Origin: Mayfieldus sp963781495
GTDB lineage: Bacteria > Actinomycetota > Thermoleophilia > Solirubrobacterales > 70-9
Direction of reading: 5' to 3'
DNA: 64,000 nt
Assembly: GCA_963781495.1 (NCBI GenBank)
Contig: CAWAFX010000002.1
Location: forward strand, 496,001 to 560,000
The notes under the pieces were generated by a model. The model saw only the letters and a program-made list of their open reading frames with translations. It made no database searches and was not told the origin of the DNA. A program made the translations under genes and the position numbers. Below are positions 1-8,322 of the stretch, piece after piece (position 1 is the stretch's first letter; each line of letters begins with the position of its first letter).

Positions 1-382
1 TCTTGCGGATGTTGAAGACGAGGTACTCGCCCGAGTCCTGGATGTCGCCGAGGGTGTTGGAGGGCGCCGTGTAGGCGCACCAGGGAATCCCCAGCTTGTC
101 GAAGGCCGGCTCGTAGTTCCAGGAATAGTTCTGCTCGGGCGTCACCCCGGTGGCGGGATTGAGCAGGACCGGTTCACGGGAGGCGTTGCGGACTCCTGGG
201 CTGCACTTCAGCGACGCCTCGAGTTGGGCGGCGGGGATGCTGAGCGGAGGCCCGGGCTGGTCGAGCGGTGCATAGGCCGGCTGCGCCAACGCCCCCGGGA
301 CGAGCAGCAGGCCGAGGGCGAGCACCGCGACGATCACCGCTGCCAGCCGTCCGCCCCCCAGAAGGCGAATTCTCCTGCGCAC
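1..382 (-). CDS. Secreted lipase, CalB-like, N-terminal part (runs off the window)
   Basis: The reading frame runs leftwards from a GTG at 382 and is still open at base 1, so only about 127 N-terminal residues are visible. It opens with basic residues (VRRRIRLLGGGR), a hydrophobic stretch and an Ala-rich cleavage region near ALAQPAYA, which is a typical secretion signal. After it come PVLLNPATGVTPEQNYSWN, a WCAYTAPSNTLGD segment and GEYLVFNIRK. These match the order of blocks in Candida antarctica lipase B-type class-2 lipases: an oxyanion-loop strand, a 'two-Cys/ APP' region and a helix before the nucleophile elbow. The Ser-Asp-His triad would lie outside the window. The ribosome binding site is weak, and a TTG at 397 is an alternative start. 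Function is inferred from motif order only. Confidence 0.7.
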   Translation of the reverse strand, partial: MRRRIRLLGGGRLAAVIVAVLALGLLLVPGALAQPAYAPLDQPGPPLSIPAAQLEASLKCSPGVRNASREPVLLNPATGVTPEQNYSWNYEPAFDKLGIPWCAYTAPSNTLGDIQDSGEYLVFNIRK

Positions 383-449
383 GCCTTCACGGTACAACGG
401 CGGCCACCGGAGGGCGGCGGTTCGGGAACGCTCTACCGCAAGCGCCTGA

Positions 450-1292
450 TCAGGCGAATGCGTTGGCGGCGCGCCGGCGCAGATCCGAGTTCAGCGCCTG
501 GGTGATCTGGCTCGGCAGGTCGGCGACCGGTATTCCCTGATCGCCGTGCAGGCCCGGGACCCGGAAGGCGTAGAGCGGCGTCTGCACGCCGTAGCCGCGG
601 ATCTCGCGCAGCAGGCCGTTGGCGTCGGTGTCGGCGGCCTGCGGTCCGCAGAGAACGATCGCCGTCGGCTCCAGCGCCGACAGGGCCCGCTCGAGGCGGT
701 CGCCACCGAGGTCGCTGGAAAGCGCGAGGACGCGGAAGCCCGCGCGGCGCAGGGCGAGGTCCAGCGCCTGCGCGTGGACCGCCTCGACCCCGGCATCCTC
801 GCCGGTCTCAAGCAGCAGGACTCCAGCCGGGCGCGACGCCGGCGGCGCCAGCCGGCGGGCGCCGTGCAGCCACCCCGTCGCCCAGCGGCAGCCGAACTCC
901 AGCTCCGCCTTGCGGTCGGGCTCGGTCGCGAGCTGGTCCAGGGTCGGAAGCAGAAGCTCTTCGATCGAGCGCTCCAGGGGCCGCAGCGCAAGGCTCTCCT
1001 CCATCGCCCGTTCGGCGGCCTCCTCGTCAAAGCTCTCGAGCGCCGCGTGCAGCCCGGAAGAGGTCGCGGGCGCATTCTGGCGCTGACGGGAGAGCTCGAT
1101 CGCGGTGCTGATGTTGCCGGTCTCGGCCAGCGCATCGCGCAGGGTCTGAAGCTCGACGAGCTCGTACTGGCGGTGGTTGCCGGGGGTCCGCTCGGGCTGC
1201 GGAAAGCCGAAGCGCCGTTCCCAGCTACGCAGGGTGTTTGGACTGACGCCGAGTATCTCCGCGGCGGCGTTGGTTCGGATTCCACTACTCAT
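450..1292 (-). CDS. MerR-family regulator with C-terminal cobalamin-binding-like domain
   Basis: About 280 residues. The N-terminus (IRTNAAAEILGVSPNTLRSWERRFGFP) is a MerR-type winged helix-turn-helix ending in the W-E-R-R-F-G-F-P motif typical of the CarH/LitR/MlrA branch. The remaining 200 residues resemble the helical plus Rossmann B12-binding module of that branch (GVLLLETGEDAGVEAVHAQALDLALRRAGFRVLALSSDL...IVLCGPQ). The diagnostic DxHxxG cobalamin loop is not present: the matching place reads ETGEDAGVEAVH, so B12 binding is doubtful and another ligand or none is possible. Two ATGs (1295, 1292) follow a GAGGGGGT Shine-Dalgarno; the second has the better 5-nt spacing. A longer TTG start at 1367 is possible. 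An inverted repeat lies just upstream and may be an autoregulatory operator. Confidence 0.75.
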   Translation of the reverse strand: MSSGIRTNAAAEILGVSPNTLRSWERRFGFPQPERTPGNHRQYELVELQTLRDALAETGNISTAIELSRQRQNAPATSSGLHAALESFDEEAAERAMEESLALRPLERSIEELLLPTLDQLATEPDRKAELEFGCRWATGWLHGARRLAPPASRPAGVLLLETGEDAGVEAVHAQALDLALRRAGFRVLALSSDLGGDRLERALSALEPTAIVLCGPQAADTDANGLLREIRGYGVQTPLYAFRVPGLHGDQGIPVADLPSQITQALNSDLRRRAANAFA

Positions 1293-1342
1293 CATCGACC
1301 CCCTCAGGTTCAACGTCGGAAGCTCAATTCCCGGCGCATTGC

Positions 1343-1373
1343 GCAGGTTTACTGCGCTTATCGGCAAACCTGC
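1343..1373. promoter_or_regulatory. Inverted repeat upstream of the MerR-type gene (candidate operator)
   Basis: GCAGGTTT at 1343-1350 is repeated inverted as AAACCTGC at 1366-1373, separated by 15 nt. A related half-site CAGGTTCAAC lies at 1305-1314, nearer the start codon. MerR-family proteins bind dyads in or near their own promoters, so this is a reasonable operator candidate. No clear -10/-35 pair was recognised, so the role is inferred. Confidence 0.35.
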
Positions 1374-1405
1374 CGGAATCTGTTAGGGAACTTGCAGGCT
1401 GGCTG

Positions 1406-2329
1406 TCAGCCGTCTTGCAATCCGGCCACCGTCACCGGTTGGCCGGTGGCGCGAGCACGCCACATCGCGGTGTCGGCGGCGTGCAGAAGCTGCGACGGCT
1501 CTTCCCCGTGCTCCGGGCAGGCGACGATCCCCGCCGAGACCGTGATCCGCAGCCCGCTGGCCCGTTCGAGCCTGGCGAGAATCTCGGTCAGCCGGCGCGC
1601 CATCTGCGCGGCCGACTCGGCGGTCTGGTTGGGCGCCAGCACGTAGAGGCCGTCGCCCTCGGTCTGGAAGGCCTCGTCCATGAGCCGGATGCTGCCGCGG
1701 ACGGCGTGGGAGAGCACGCCCATCGCCTCGTCCGGGTTCTGGGCACCGGGGCCGTCGAAGTCGAGGACCAGGAGCGCGAACGGCGATCCGTAGCGCTTGG
1801 TCAGGGCGACCATCTGCTCGAGACGATGCTCCATCTGGCCGCCGTTGAGAAGGCCGGTCGTCAGGTCGGTGCCGGCGGTCTGCTGGGTCAGGGTCTCGAC
1901 CGTACGGCCGGTGATCCGGGTGAACAATGCCGCCAGCCGCTCGGCGGCCTCGCCGAAGAGCTCGGGATCGGCGTCGGAGAGCTCCATCCGCAGGGTCGCC
2001 AGCAGGGCCGAGTGAAGGTAGGAGATCTCGCGCGTCAGCTGTGCGGGCGAGGTGGAGTTGCCGCGCTCCTCGGCCAGGCGCGATGCGCGCTGGACGGCGG
2101 CATCGAGCGCCTTCTCGTCGCTGCCGACCGCGGCGAGGATGTCGCTGATCAGCTGCGGCAGGTCGCTCGTGGCCCAGCCGAGCGGCATCTGCTCGACGTC
2201 GGAGAGATCGGAGTTGAGGATCACGTCGACCAGCCAGGCCTTGGCGATCTGCTCGCGCGAACGGTCAACCGTAGTCAGGCGGGCCCGCAGTCCGTTGCCG
2301 TTCCCGTTCCCTGTGCCGTTCTCGGTCAT
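1406..2329 (-). CDS. GGDEF-like protein with degenerate active site
   Basis: About 307 residues from the ATG at 2329; an upstream in-frame start at 2392 is possible. The N-terminal half (DRSREQIAKAWLVDVILNSD...ISYLHSALLATLRMEL) is an all-helical sensor-like region reminiscent of RsbR-N domains. The C-terminal half has the GGDEF fold landmarks: TDLTTGLLNGGQMEHRLEQ, LLVLDFDG, an E-G-D-G-L segment, and ITVSAGIVACPEHG...LLHAADTAMWRARA. The signature GGDEF loop is replaced by EGDGL, with D/E catalytic residues missing and no upstream RxxD I-site visible, so cyclase activity is unlikely. It may bind a nucleotide or act as a partner in signalling. It reads in the same direction as, and upstream of, the MerR-type gene. 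Confidence 0.75.
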   Translation of the reverse strand: MTENGTGNGNGNGLRARLTTVDRSREQIAKAWLVDVILNSDLSDVEQMPLGWATSDLPQLISDILAAVGSDEKALDAAVQRASRLAEERGNSTSPAQLTREISYLHSALLATLRMELSDADPELFGEAAERLAALFTRITGRTVETLTQQTAGTDLTTGLLNGGQMEHRLEQMVALTKRYGSPFALLVLDFDGPGAQNPDEAMGVLSHAVRGSIRLMDEAFQTEGDGLYVLAPNQTAESAAQMARRLTEILARLERASGLRITVSAGIVACPEHGEEPSQLLHAADTAMWRARATGQPVTVAGLQDG

Positions 2330-2413
2330 CAGGCGACGATGGTAAGCACCGGAGCGGGAAAAGTGCGCAAATTCTCGTACTTCTGCCCGCAATCACCCAT
2401 TTTCCCTAGACGT

Positions 2414-2809
2414 CTAATCGATCAGCTCGCGTGCGGCCTGTGGGTCGCCGAAGACGCGGGCGGAGCGGATCCGCCCCTCACCGACCTCCCAGAGCCAGGC
2501 GTTGGGGGCGTCGATCACCGCCAGCTCGCGGCGGGCCCGGACCCTGCCGAAGACCACGAGCCGTCCCGTCGAGAGGGGATGAAAGGCGCCCGGCAGCAGC
2601 TCGATCTCGTCCCAGAGCTCGGCCACGTCGCGCAGGTACTCCTCGATCCCGGCGTGGCCGCGGTAGGGCTCGTCGCGCCCGGCGACCATGCCGGTCACGG
2701 TGTGGATCTCGATCTGGGGATCGGAGATGCCCTTCAGCGCCTCGAGGTCCCGCTCCGAGAAGGCCACATAGGCGCGCCTCACCAGCTCCTCGGGGCTGTC
2801 GTCCGGCAT
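2414..2809 (-). CDS. SnoaL-like/NTF2-fold protein
   Basis: A 131-residue protein starting MPDDSPEELVRRAYVAFSERD, with the NTF2/SnoaL pattern: an N-terminal helix, a DPQIEIHTVTGMVAGRDEPYRGHAGIEEYLRD segment and alternating strands (FGRVRARRELA...NAWLWEVGEGRIRSARVF). Members include polyketide cyclases, limonene-epoxide hydrolases and many proteins of unknown role, so a specific reaction cannot be assigned. The ATG at 2809 follows the recR stop by only two bases, so it is probably translated from the same dnaX-ybaB-recR message. The sequence looks intact and full length. Confidence 0.75.
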   Translation of the reverse strand: MPDDSPEELVRRAYVAFSERDLEALKGISDPQIEIHTVTGMVAGRDEPYRGHAGIEEYLRDVAELWDEIELLPGAFHPLSTGRLVVFGRVRARRELAVIDAPNAWLWEVGEGRIRSARVFGDPQAARELID

Positions 2810-2811
2810 CG

Positions 2812-3411
2812 CTAGAGGGCCTGCCTGCCCGCCAGCGCCTTGCCGAGGGTGACCTCGTCGGCGTGCTCGAGGTCGGCGCCGACCGGCAGCCCGCTGGCCA
2901 GCCGGGTGACGGCGACCTCGCCGCGCAGCGCCTCGGCTATGTGCAGCGCTGTCGCTTCCCCGGTCGTCGTCGGGTTGGTGGCGAGCACGACTTCGGTCAC
3001 GCCGTCGGAGCGCGCGCGCTGCAGCAGCTCGGAGATCTTCAGGTCCTCGGGATCGATCCCGTCGATCGGCGAAAGCGCTCCGCCGAGCACGTGGTAGACG
3101 CCGCGGTACTCGTGGGTGCGCTCGATCGGGATCACGTCGGCCGGTTCCTCGACGACGCAGATCATCGTCTCGTCGCGCGAGGCGTCGGCGCAGATCCGGC
3201 ACTGCGGCCCCTCGGCGAGGTTGAAGCAGGTCTCGCAGAGGCCGACCTTCTCCTTCACCTCGCGGATCGAATCCGCGAGCGCCTCGGCATCGGAGTCCTC
3301 GGCCCGCAGGAGGTGGAAGGCGAGCCGCTGCGCGCTGCGCTGGCCGATACCGGGCAGCTTCTGAAGCTCGGCGACCAGACGGCCCAGCGGGGCCGGGCCC
3401 TCCGAACTCAA
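2812..3411 (-). CDS. recR: Recombination mediator protein RecR
   Basis: 199 residues, the usual RecR length. Visible parts in order: helix-hairpin-helix (LQKLPGIGQRSAQRLAFHLL), a four-cysteine zinc finger (CETCFNLAEGPQCRIC), a Toprim domain (ICVVEEPADVIPIERT...GGALSPIDGI) and the C-terminal ATNPTTTGEATALHIA block. RecR with RecO and RecF loads RecA on gapped DNA. The start is a TTG at 3411 that overlaps the ybaB stop (TTGA), so translation is coupled. The order dnaX-ybaB-recR is the classical bacterial arrangement. Confidence 0.97.
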   Translation of the reverse strand: MSSEGPAPLGRLVAELQKLPGIGQRSAQRLAFHLLRAEDSDAEALADSIREVKEKVGLCETCFNLAEGPQCRICADASRDETMICVVEEPADVIPIERTHEYRGVYHVLGGALSPIDGIDPEDLKISELLQRARSDGVTEVVLATNPTTTGEATALHIAEALRGEVAVTRLASGLPVGADLEHADEVTLGKALAGRQAL

Positions 3412-3773
3412 ACCCCGGGGAGCCCCCCGCCCCCCGGCCCGGCCATCCCTAGCCCGCCGAGTCCACCGGTGATGCCGCCCATCTTGCTCGTCGCCAGCTC
3501 CTGGGCCGAGCGGATTGCCTCGTTGACCGCCGCCATCACCATGTCGGCCAGCATCTCGGCATCCTCGGGATCGATCGCCTCGGGATCGATCTCGATCGAC
3601 TTGAGGCGCAGATCGCCACTCATCTTCACCTTCACCATCCCGCCGCCGGCGCTGGCCTCGACCTCCTCGGATGCCAGCTGCTCCTGGGCCTTGGCCATGT
3701 CCGCCTGCATCTGCTGTGCCTGCTTGAGCAGCGCGTTCATGTCAAAGCCGCCCGGTCCGCCTCCGCGCGCCAT
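3408..3773 (-). CDS. ybaB: YbaB/EbfC-family nucleoid-associated protein
   Basis: 121 residues. The start MARGGGPGGFDMNALLKQAQQMQADMAKAQEQL and the central GGGMVKVKMSGDLRLKSIEIDPEAI are diagnostic of YbaB/EbfC, small dimeric DNA-binding proteins. The C-terminus is Gly-rich (GGLGGLGMAGPGGGG), as in many actinobacterial homologues. Its ATG overlaps the dnaX stop codon (ATGA) and its own stop overlaps the recR TTG, giving a tightly coupled three-gene operon. Confidence 0.95.
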   Translation of the reverse strand: MARGGGPGGFDMNALLKQAQQMQADMAKAQEQLASEEVEASAGGGMVKVKMSGDLRLKSIEIDPEAIDPEDAEMLADMVMAAVNEAIRSAQELATSKMGGITGGLGGLGMAGPGGGGLPGV

Positions 3774-5485
3774 CAGGTTTCGCTCCTTGCTTCGACCTCC
3801 GGCTCGGGGTGGACCTCCTCGGCGTCGAACTCCGATTTGATCTTCTCCAGCAGCTCCTCTTCGTCGACCGGGCCATCCGCCGTCGGATCGCCGTCGAGCA
3901 GGACGTAGACCGGGCGCAGCCGCTCGCCGACGATCGTCCGCAGCGCCTCGGTGAAGCGCTCGCGATGCTCGGCCGCCTCGGCCTTGCGCTTGTTGAAGGT
4001 GGAACCGGCCGGGAAGCCGATCCGCAGCACCCCCTCCTCGTTGTCGACCGCGATTGGGCGCGCGCCCTCGAACAGCGCCGAGAGCATCGCCGAGCCCGAC
4101 TGGCGGACCTGGTCGAGCACCGCCGGCCAGACCCGCAGCACCCGCTCGAGGTCGACCTCCTCGGTCTTCTCCCCGGGCGCTGCGGCCGCCTGCTCGGGCT
4201 CGGCCTCGGGCTCAGGGTCGTCGCCGGCTTCGGCTGCGGGCTCGGGCTCGGGCTCCGCCGGCCGGTCGGCGGCCGCCTGCGCCGCGCTCGCATTCTTCGA
4301 CGCCTTGGGAGCCAGCCCCGCGGCGGGTGCCTCGCCGCCGAACTGGCGCTCCAACCGCTCCAGCCTGCGGATCACGCCTTCGCCGGCCGGGTCGAGGTCG
4401 GGGCGGGCCGCCTTCAGCAGCGCCAGCTCGATCGCCATCCGGGCGTCGTCGCCCTCGCGCATCGCGGCGAGGCTGGCGGCCAGCTCGTCGATCGTTCGGA
4501 CCAGCGACGCGGCGCCGATCTCGGCCGCCTGGGAGCGCAGCCTGCCCGGGTCCGAGGCGGTGACGACGAAGCCGTCGGGGAGCTCTCCCGTGGTCTGGGT
4601 CACGAGCAGGTGGCGAAGGTGGGCGAGAAGGTCGCGGGCGAACTGGGCCGGATCGCGGCCCGAGCGGGAGAGGCGGTCGACCGCCTCCAGCGCCGCCTTG
4701 GGGTCCTCGGCCGCGACCGCGTCGACAGCCTCGAAGAGAAGGTCGGCATCGGCGGCGCCCAGCAGCTCCAGCACCGCGTCGAGCTCGACCTTCTCGCCGC
4801 CGAAGGCGACCAGCTGATCGAGGGTCGCCAGCGCGTCGCGAAAGCTGCCCCCGGCCGAGCGCGAGACCATCGCCACCGCGGAGTCCTCGATCTCGAGCTT
4901 CTCGGCCGACGCCACCCGCCTCACGACCTCGGCGATCTGCTCCAGCGAGGGGCGCTGGAAATCGAAGCGCTGGCAGCGGTCGGCGATCGTCGGCATCACC
5001 TTGTGCGCCTCGGTCGTGGCGAGGACGAAGGCGGTGTTGGGGGGCGGTTCCTCGAGCGTCTTCAGGAAGGCGTTCCAGGCCTCCTTGGTCAGCATGTGGG
5101 CCTCGTCAAGGATGTAGACCTTCCAGTGCCCGGCCGCCGGCGCGTAGGCGACCCGCTCGCGGAGGTCGCGGACGTCGTCGACCGAGCGGTTGGAGGCGGC
5201 GTCCATCTCGATCACGTCCATCGAGGTGCCGGCGGCGATCGTCAGGCAGGACTCGCACTTCCCGCAGGGCTTCGTCGTTGGTCCCTGCTCACAGTTCAGC
5301 GAGCGGGCGAGGATCTTCGCCATCGAGGTCTTGCCGGTGCCGCGCGAGCCGACGAACAGGTAGGCGTGGTGGACCTTGCCCTGCTCGACCGCGTTTCGCA
5401 GCGTGCGCACGACGTGCTGCTGGCCGACGACCTCGTCGAAGGATCCGGGCCGGTGGCGGCGGTACATGGAAGCGGTCTCGGTCAC
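3773..5485 (-). CDS. dnaX: DNA polymerase III subunit gamma/tau
   Basis: About 570 residues. It begins near MYRRHRPGSFDEVVGQQHVVRTL, has Walker A (GSRGTGKTS), the zinc-binding cysteines (CEQGPTTKPCGKCESC), Walker B/DEAH (ILDEAHMLT), the SRC-like region and clamp-loader domain III, then an acidic, Pro/Glu/Ala-rich linker and a C-terminal domain V-like segment. It is the ATPase of the clamp loader. I chose the GTG at 5485 (VTETASM...) because it gives the common N-terminus; the ATG at 5467 is an alternative. A longer open frame upstream has shadow composition and no homology. The product heads the dnaX-ybaB-recR operon and is divergent from the membrane protein at 5568. Confidence 0.95.
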   Translation of the reverse strand: MTETASMYRRHRPGSFDEVVGQQHVVRTLRNAVEQGKVHHAYLFVGSRGTGKTSMAKILARSLNCEQGPTTKPCGKCESCLTIAAGTSMDVIEMDAASNRSVDDVRDLRERVAYAPAAGHWKVYILDEAHMLTKEAWNAFLKTLEEPPPNTAFVLATTEAHKVMPTIADRCQRFDFQRPSLEQIAEVVRRVASAEKLEIEDSAVAMVSRSAGGSFRDALATLDQLVAFGGEKVELDAVLELLGAADADLLFEAVDAVAAEDPKAALEAVDRLSRSGRDPAQFARDLLAHLRHLLVTQTTGELPDGFVVTASDPGRLRSQAAEIGAASLVRTIDELAASLAAMREGDDARMAIELALLKAARPDLDPAGEGVIRRLERLERQFGGEAPAAGLAPKASKNASAAQAAADRPAEPEPEPAAEAGDDPEPEAEPEQAAAAPGEKTEEVDLERVLRVWPAVLDQVRQSGSAMLSALFEGARPIAVDNEEGVLRIGFPAGSTFNKRKAEAAEHRERFTEALRTIVGERLRPVYVLLDGDPTADGPVDEEELLEKIKSEFDAEEVHPEPEVEARSET

Positions 5486-5567
5486 GAGGGCGAGTCTACC
5501 CAGGCCTGTGGCCGGTCCAAGGCCGCCGCCCGGCGGTCGCCGCGGCTCTCCGCTGTACCTTGCGCCG

Positions 5568-7031
5568 GTGCTCCGCAAGCTTCGGCCGCTGGCCCCGATT
5601 TCCGCCGTGGCGCTGACGCTGTGGCTGATCTTCCCCTTCGGGTTCCCCAACTACGACACCGTCTACGCACTGGTCTGGGGGGATGAGCTGGCGCACGGAT
5701 CGAGCCTCGACTACTCGGCGCCGCTGCCCCCGACCCCGCATCCCGTGGCCGATCTCTGGGGGGCGCTGCTCTCGCCCTTCGGAGCCGTCGCCGCCTCCGA
5801 CCTGACCACCGTCCTCGCCTATCTGGCCCTGGGCGCGGTCGCCTACCTCGTCTACCGCCTCGGCTCGCTGTGGTTCGACCGCCTGATCGGGCTCGTCGCG
5901 GCGGCGATCGTGATCACGAGGGCTCCGTTTCTCAGCAACGGCCTGCGCGCCTACGTCGACCTGCCCTACATCGCCCTCGTCCTGGCGGCGCTGGTGATCG
6001 AGACCAAGCGTCCTCGCGCCGGCTGGCCGGTGCTGGCGCTGCTCGCCGTCGCCGGGCTGCTGCGGCCCGAGGCTTGGCTGTTCTCCGCCGCCTACTTCGC
6101 CTACCTGCTGCTGGAGCCCGACCCCGAACGCGGCCGGCTTGCGGTTCGCCGCCGGCCCGGGCTCGACCGCAACCAGGTTCTGGTCTGGGTCGCCGTCGCG
6201 GCCTCGGCCCCCGTCCTCTGGGCCCTCTTCGACCTGATCACGACCAGCGACCCGCTCTATTCCTTTACCGGCACCCGCGACACCGTCGAGACGCTCGACC
6301 GCCAGACCGGGCCGGTCGACCTGATCGTCTACGGCCCGCGCCGGCTCGGCGAGGTGATGCAGCTCCCGGGCATTCTCGCCGCGGCCGCGGGGATGGTCCT
6401 CGGGCTCGCCTTGATGCGGCGGCGGGCGCTGACCGGGGTGGTCGCGGTGGTGCTGGCGGGGCTTGCCTTCGGCGTCCTCGCCTGCGCCGGCCTGGCGATC
6501 ATCCCCCGCTACACGATGCTCGCCTCGGCGCTGCTCTGCGTCTTCTGCGCCGTGGCGGTGCTCGGCTGGCGGCTGCTGCCCGCAAAGCACCAATGGCGCC
6601 GGCGCTGGCAGGCGATCGCCGTCGTCGTCGCGGTCGCCTTCGCGGCCCAGGCCTACCAGCAGTTCGACTACATAAAGACGGTCCGCAGCGACCTCGATGC
6701 CCAGAGCGGAATCGAGTCCGACCTCCACAAGCTCGCCGACTCGGGAGCCTTCAAGGACAGCTGCGTTCCGATCTCGGTCCCCAACCACCGTGCCGTGCCG
6801 CGGCTCGCCGCCTGGCTGGGCCTGCGGCCGTCGGAGATCATCAGCTCGACCGAGCAGCGCCAGCCCGATCACGGCTACTTCCTCGATCCCGCCAACTCCT
6901 ACGTCGTCCACCACTTCGTCCTCGACCCCAACGACCCGCGGCGGCTGACGTCCAACCCGCCGCCGGGATTCACGGTCGTCGCCCGCAACGGCTCCTGGAA
7001 GCTCTACGCGCACTGCGGCCGGGGCGGCTGA
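5568..7031 (+). CDS. Polytopic membrane protein, glycosyltransferase-like (GT-C type)
   Basis: 487 residues from a GTG 82 bp upstream of which dnaX diverges. About ten hydrophobic segments are visible, starting with ISAVALTLWLIFPFG. The first periplasmic loop holds NYDTVYALVWGDELAHGSSLDY, a Glu/Asp-containing loop such as GT-C (ArnT/PMT-like) enzymes use. A soluble C-terminal tail (CVPISVPNHRAVPRLAAWLGLRP...) is typical of actinobacterial proteins of this group. A polyprenyl-phosphate-sugar transferase role is inferred; no substrate can be named. It resembles in design the larger membrane protein at 58986-61316. Confidence 0.65.
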   Translation: MLRKLRPLAPISAVALTLWLIFPFGFPNYDTVYALVWGDELAHGSSLDYSAPLPPTPHPVADLWGALLSPFGAVAASDLTTVLAYLALGAVAYLVYRLGSLWFDRLIGLVAAAIVITRAPFLSNGLRAYVDLPYIALVLAALVIETKRPRAGWPVLALLAVAGLLRPEAWLFSAAYFAYLLLEPDPERGRLAVRRRPGLDRNQVLVWVAVAASAPVLWALFDLITTSDPLYSFTGTRDTVETLDRQTGPVDLIVYGPRRLGEVMQLPGILAAAAGMVLGLALMRRRALTGVVAVVLAGLAFGVLACAGLAIIPRYTMLASALLCVFCAVAVLGWRLLPAKHQWRRRWQAIAVVVAVAFAAQAYQQFDYIKTVRSDLDAQSGIESDLHKLADSGAFKDSCVPISVPNHRAVPRLAAWLGLRPSEIISSTEQRQPDHGYFLDPANSYVVHHFVLDPNDPRRLTSNPPPGFTVVARNGSWKLYAHCGRGG

Positions 7032-7086
7032 TCGGCGAAGGAACCTTCGCTGACCAGTTGATCGGACATACTGCGCCCCGCACCGT

Positions 7087-8322
7087 ATGGCCGCGACGCG
7101 TCAATCCACGACCGCCGGTGAGCAGGCCGCCGGCGAGCCATTGCTTGCCGCGGGAACGGGCTCGCCGCAGGTGGCTGCGTACCGGCAGCGGGTTCGGGAG
7201 CTGATCGAGACCTCGGTCTCACCGCTGTTCGACGCGGCCGAAACCGAACGCCGTTTCCCCCGCGAGGCGGTGCAGGCGGTGGGCAAGGCCGGCATCTTCC
7301 GCGAACGCTGGGCCTCGGAGCACGGAGACGTCGGCCAAGCGCTGGTCTTCGCCGAGGAGCTGGGCCGGTCGCTCGTCGGGGGCATCGGGGTGGGATTGAT
7401 GCTCCAGTCCGAGGCCGTGGCTCCGATCCTGCGGCGCTTCGGCGAGAGCCCGGAGGTTGCCGAGTGGCTGCGGGCGGTTCTCGACGGTGCGGCGATCGGC
7501 TGCGTGGCCGCGTCCGAGCTCGGCGGCGGCTCCGACCTCGAATCGGTCCAGACCACCGCCAGCCGGGATGGCGCCGAGTGGCGGATCGAGGGTGAGAAGG
7601 CCTTCTGCAGCCCCGCCGGGGCCGCTGACTTCTGCATCGTGCTCTGCCGGCTGCAGGGAGACTCGGGGCTGACCGGCTCCAGGCTGGCGCTGGCGCTGGT
7701 GGAGAGCTCCCAGTTCGAGGCACGCACACTTCAGACCACCGGCTGCAGGAGCCTGCAGACCTCGCGGCTGACGATCGACGGGCGGATCGGGGACGGGCAG
7801 CTGATGGCGTCGCAGGGACTTGGCCTTCACGCCGCGAACTGGGGCCTCTCCTACGAGCGCTTCGCCGCCGCGGCTTTGGCGCTCGGTGGCTCGGACACCG
7901 CGGTCCGCCTCGCCACGACCCACCTTCACCGCCGCCACCAGTTCGGGGCTCCGCTCTTCGAGCACCAGGCACTGCGGATGCGCCTGGCTTCGCTGGCCGG
8001 CGACCTGCTGCTCGCCCGCAACGGCCTCTACTCGATCGCCGCAGGGTGGAAGAAGCTGGACGGACCGCTGATGCGCGTCGCGGCGGCGGCGAAAGGCAGC
8101 GCCGCGCAGCTCAGCGAGCGGGTGCTGAGCGAGTGCGCCCACATGTTCGGCGGGGCGGGATATCTCGAGGACGAGACACCGTTCCCGCGCCTGCTCCGCG
8201 ACATCAGGGTGGCGCGGCTCGGGGGTGGCACGAGCGAGATCATGTGGGAGCTCTACGCCCAGGGCCTCGACGTCGACGACGAGCTTTACGAGCGGCTGAT
8301 CTCGACTGCCGCCTCCGCGTGA
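7087..8322 (+). CDS. Acyl-CoA dehydrogenase family protein
   Basis: 411 residues. The N-terminal helical domain, central beta domain (GCVAASELGGGSDLESVQTTASRDGAEWRIEGEKAFCS) and C-terminal helices (RRHQFGAPLFEHQALRMRLASLAGDLL, FGGAGYLEDETPFPRLLRDIRVARLGGGTSEIM) are all present. The position of the classical catalytic Glu (YEGT) is Gly, but a Glu in SYERF (residue 257) sits where isovaleryl- and long-chain acyl-CoA dehydrogenases place their base, so it is probably active. Its TGA overlaps the GTG of the ABC ATPase (GTGA), so the two are coupled. Together with the carrier protein gene nearby this raises the possibility that it acts on a carrier-bound acyl group; that is inference. Confidence 0.9.
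   Translation: MAATRQSTTAGEQAAGEPLLAAGTGSPQVAAYRQRVRELIETSVSPLFDAAETERRFPREAVQAVGKAGIFRERWASEHGDVGQALVFAEELGRSLVGGIGVGLMLQSEAVAPILRRFGESPEVAEWLRAVLDGAAIGCVAASELGGGSDLESVQTTASRDGAEWRIEGEKAFCSPAGAADFCIVLCRLQGDSGLTGSRLALALVESSQFEARTLQTTGCRSLQTSRLTIDGRIGDGQLMASQGLGLHAANWGLSYERFAAAALALGGSDTAVRLATTHLHRRHQFGAPLFEHQALRMRLASLAGDLLLARNGLYSIAAGWKKLDGPLMRVAAAAKGSAAQLSERVLSECAHMFGGAGYLEDETPFPRLLRDIRVARLGGGTSEIMWELYAQGLDVDDELYERLISTAASA

Noticed and set aside
7087..8322. Loss of catalytic Glu in the acyl-CoA dehydrogenase
   Set aside because: The YEGT position is Gly, but the alternative LCAD/IVD-type Glu257 (SYERF) is present, so it is likely active.
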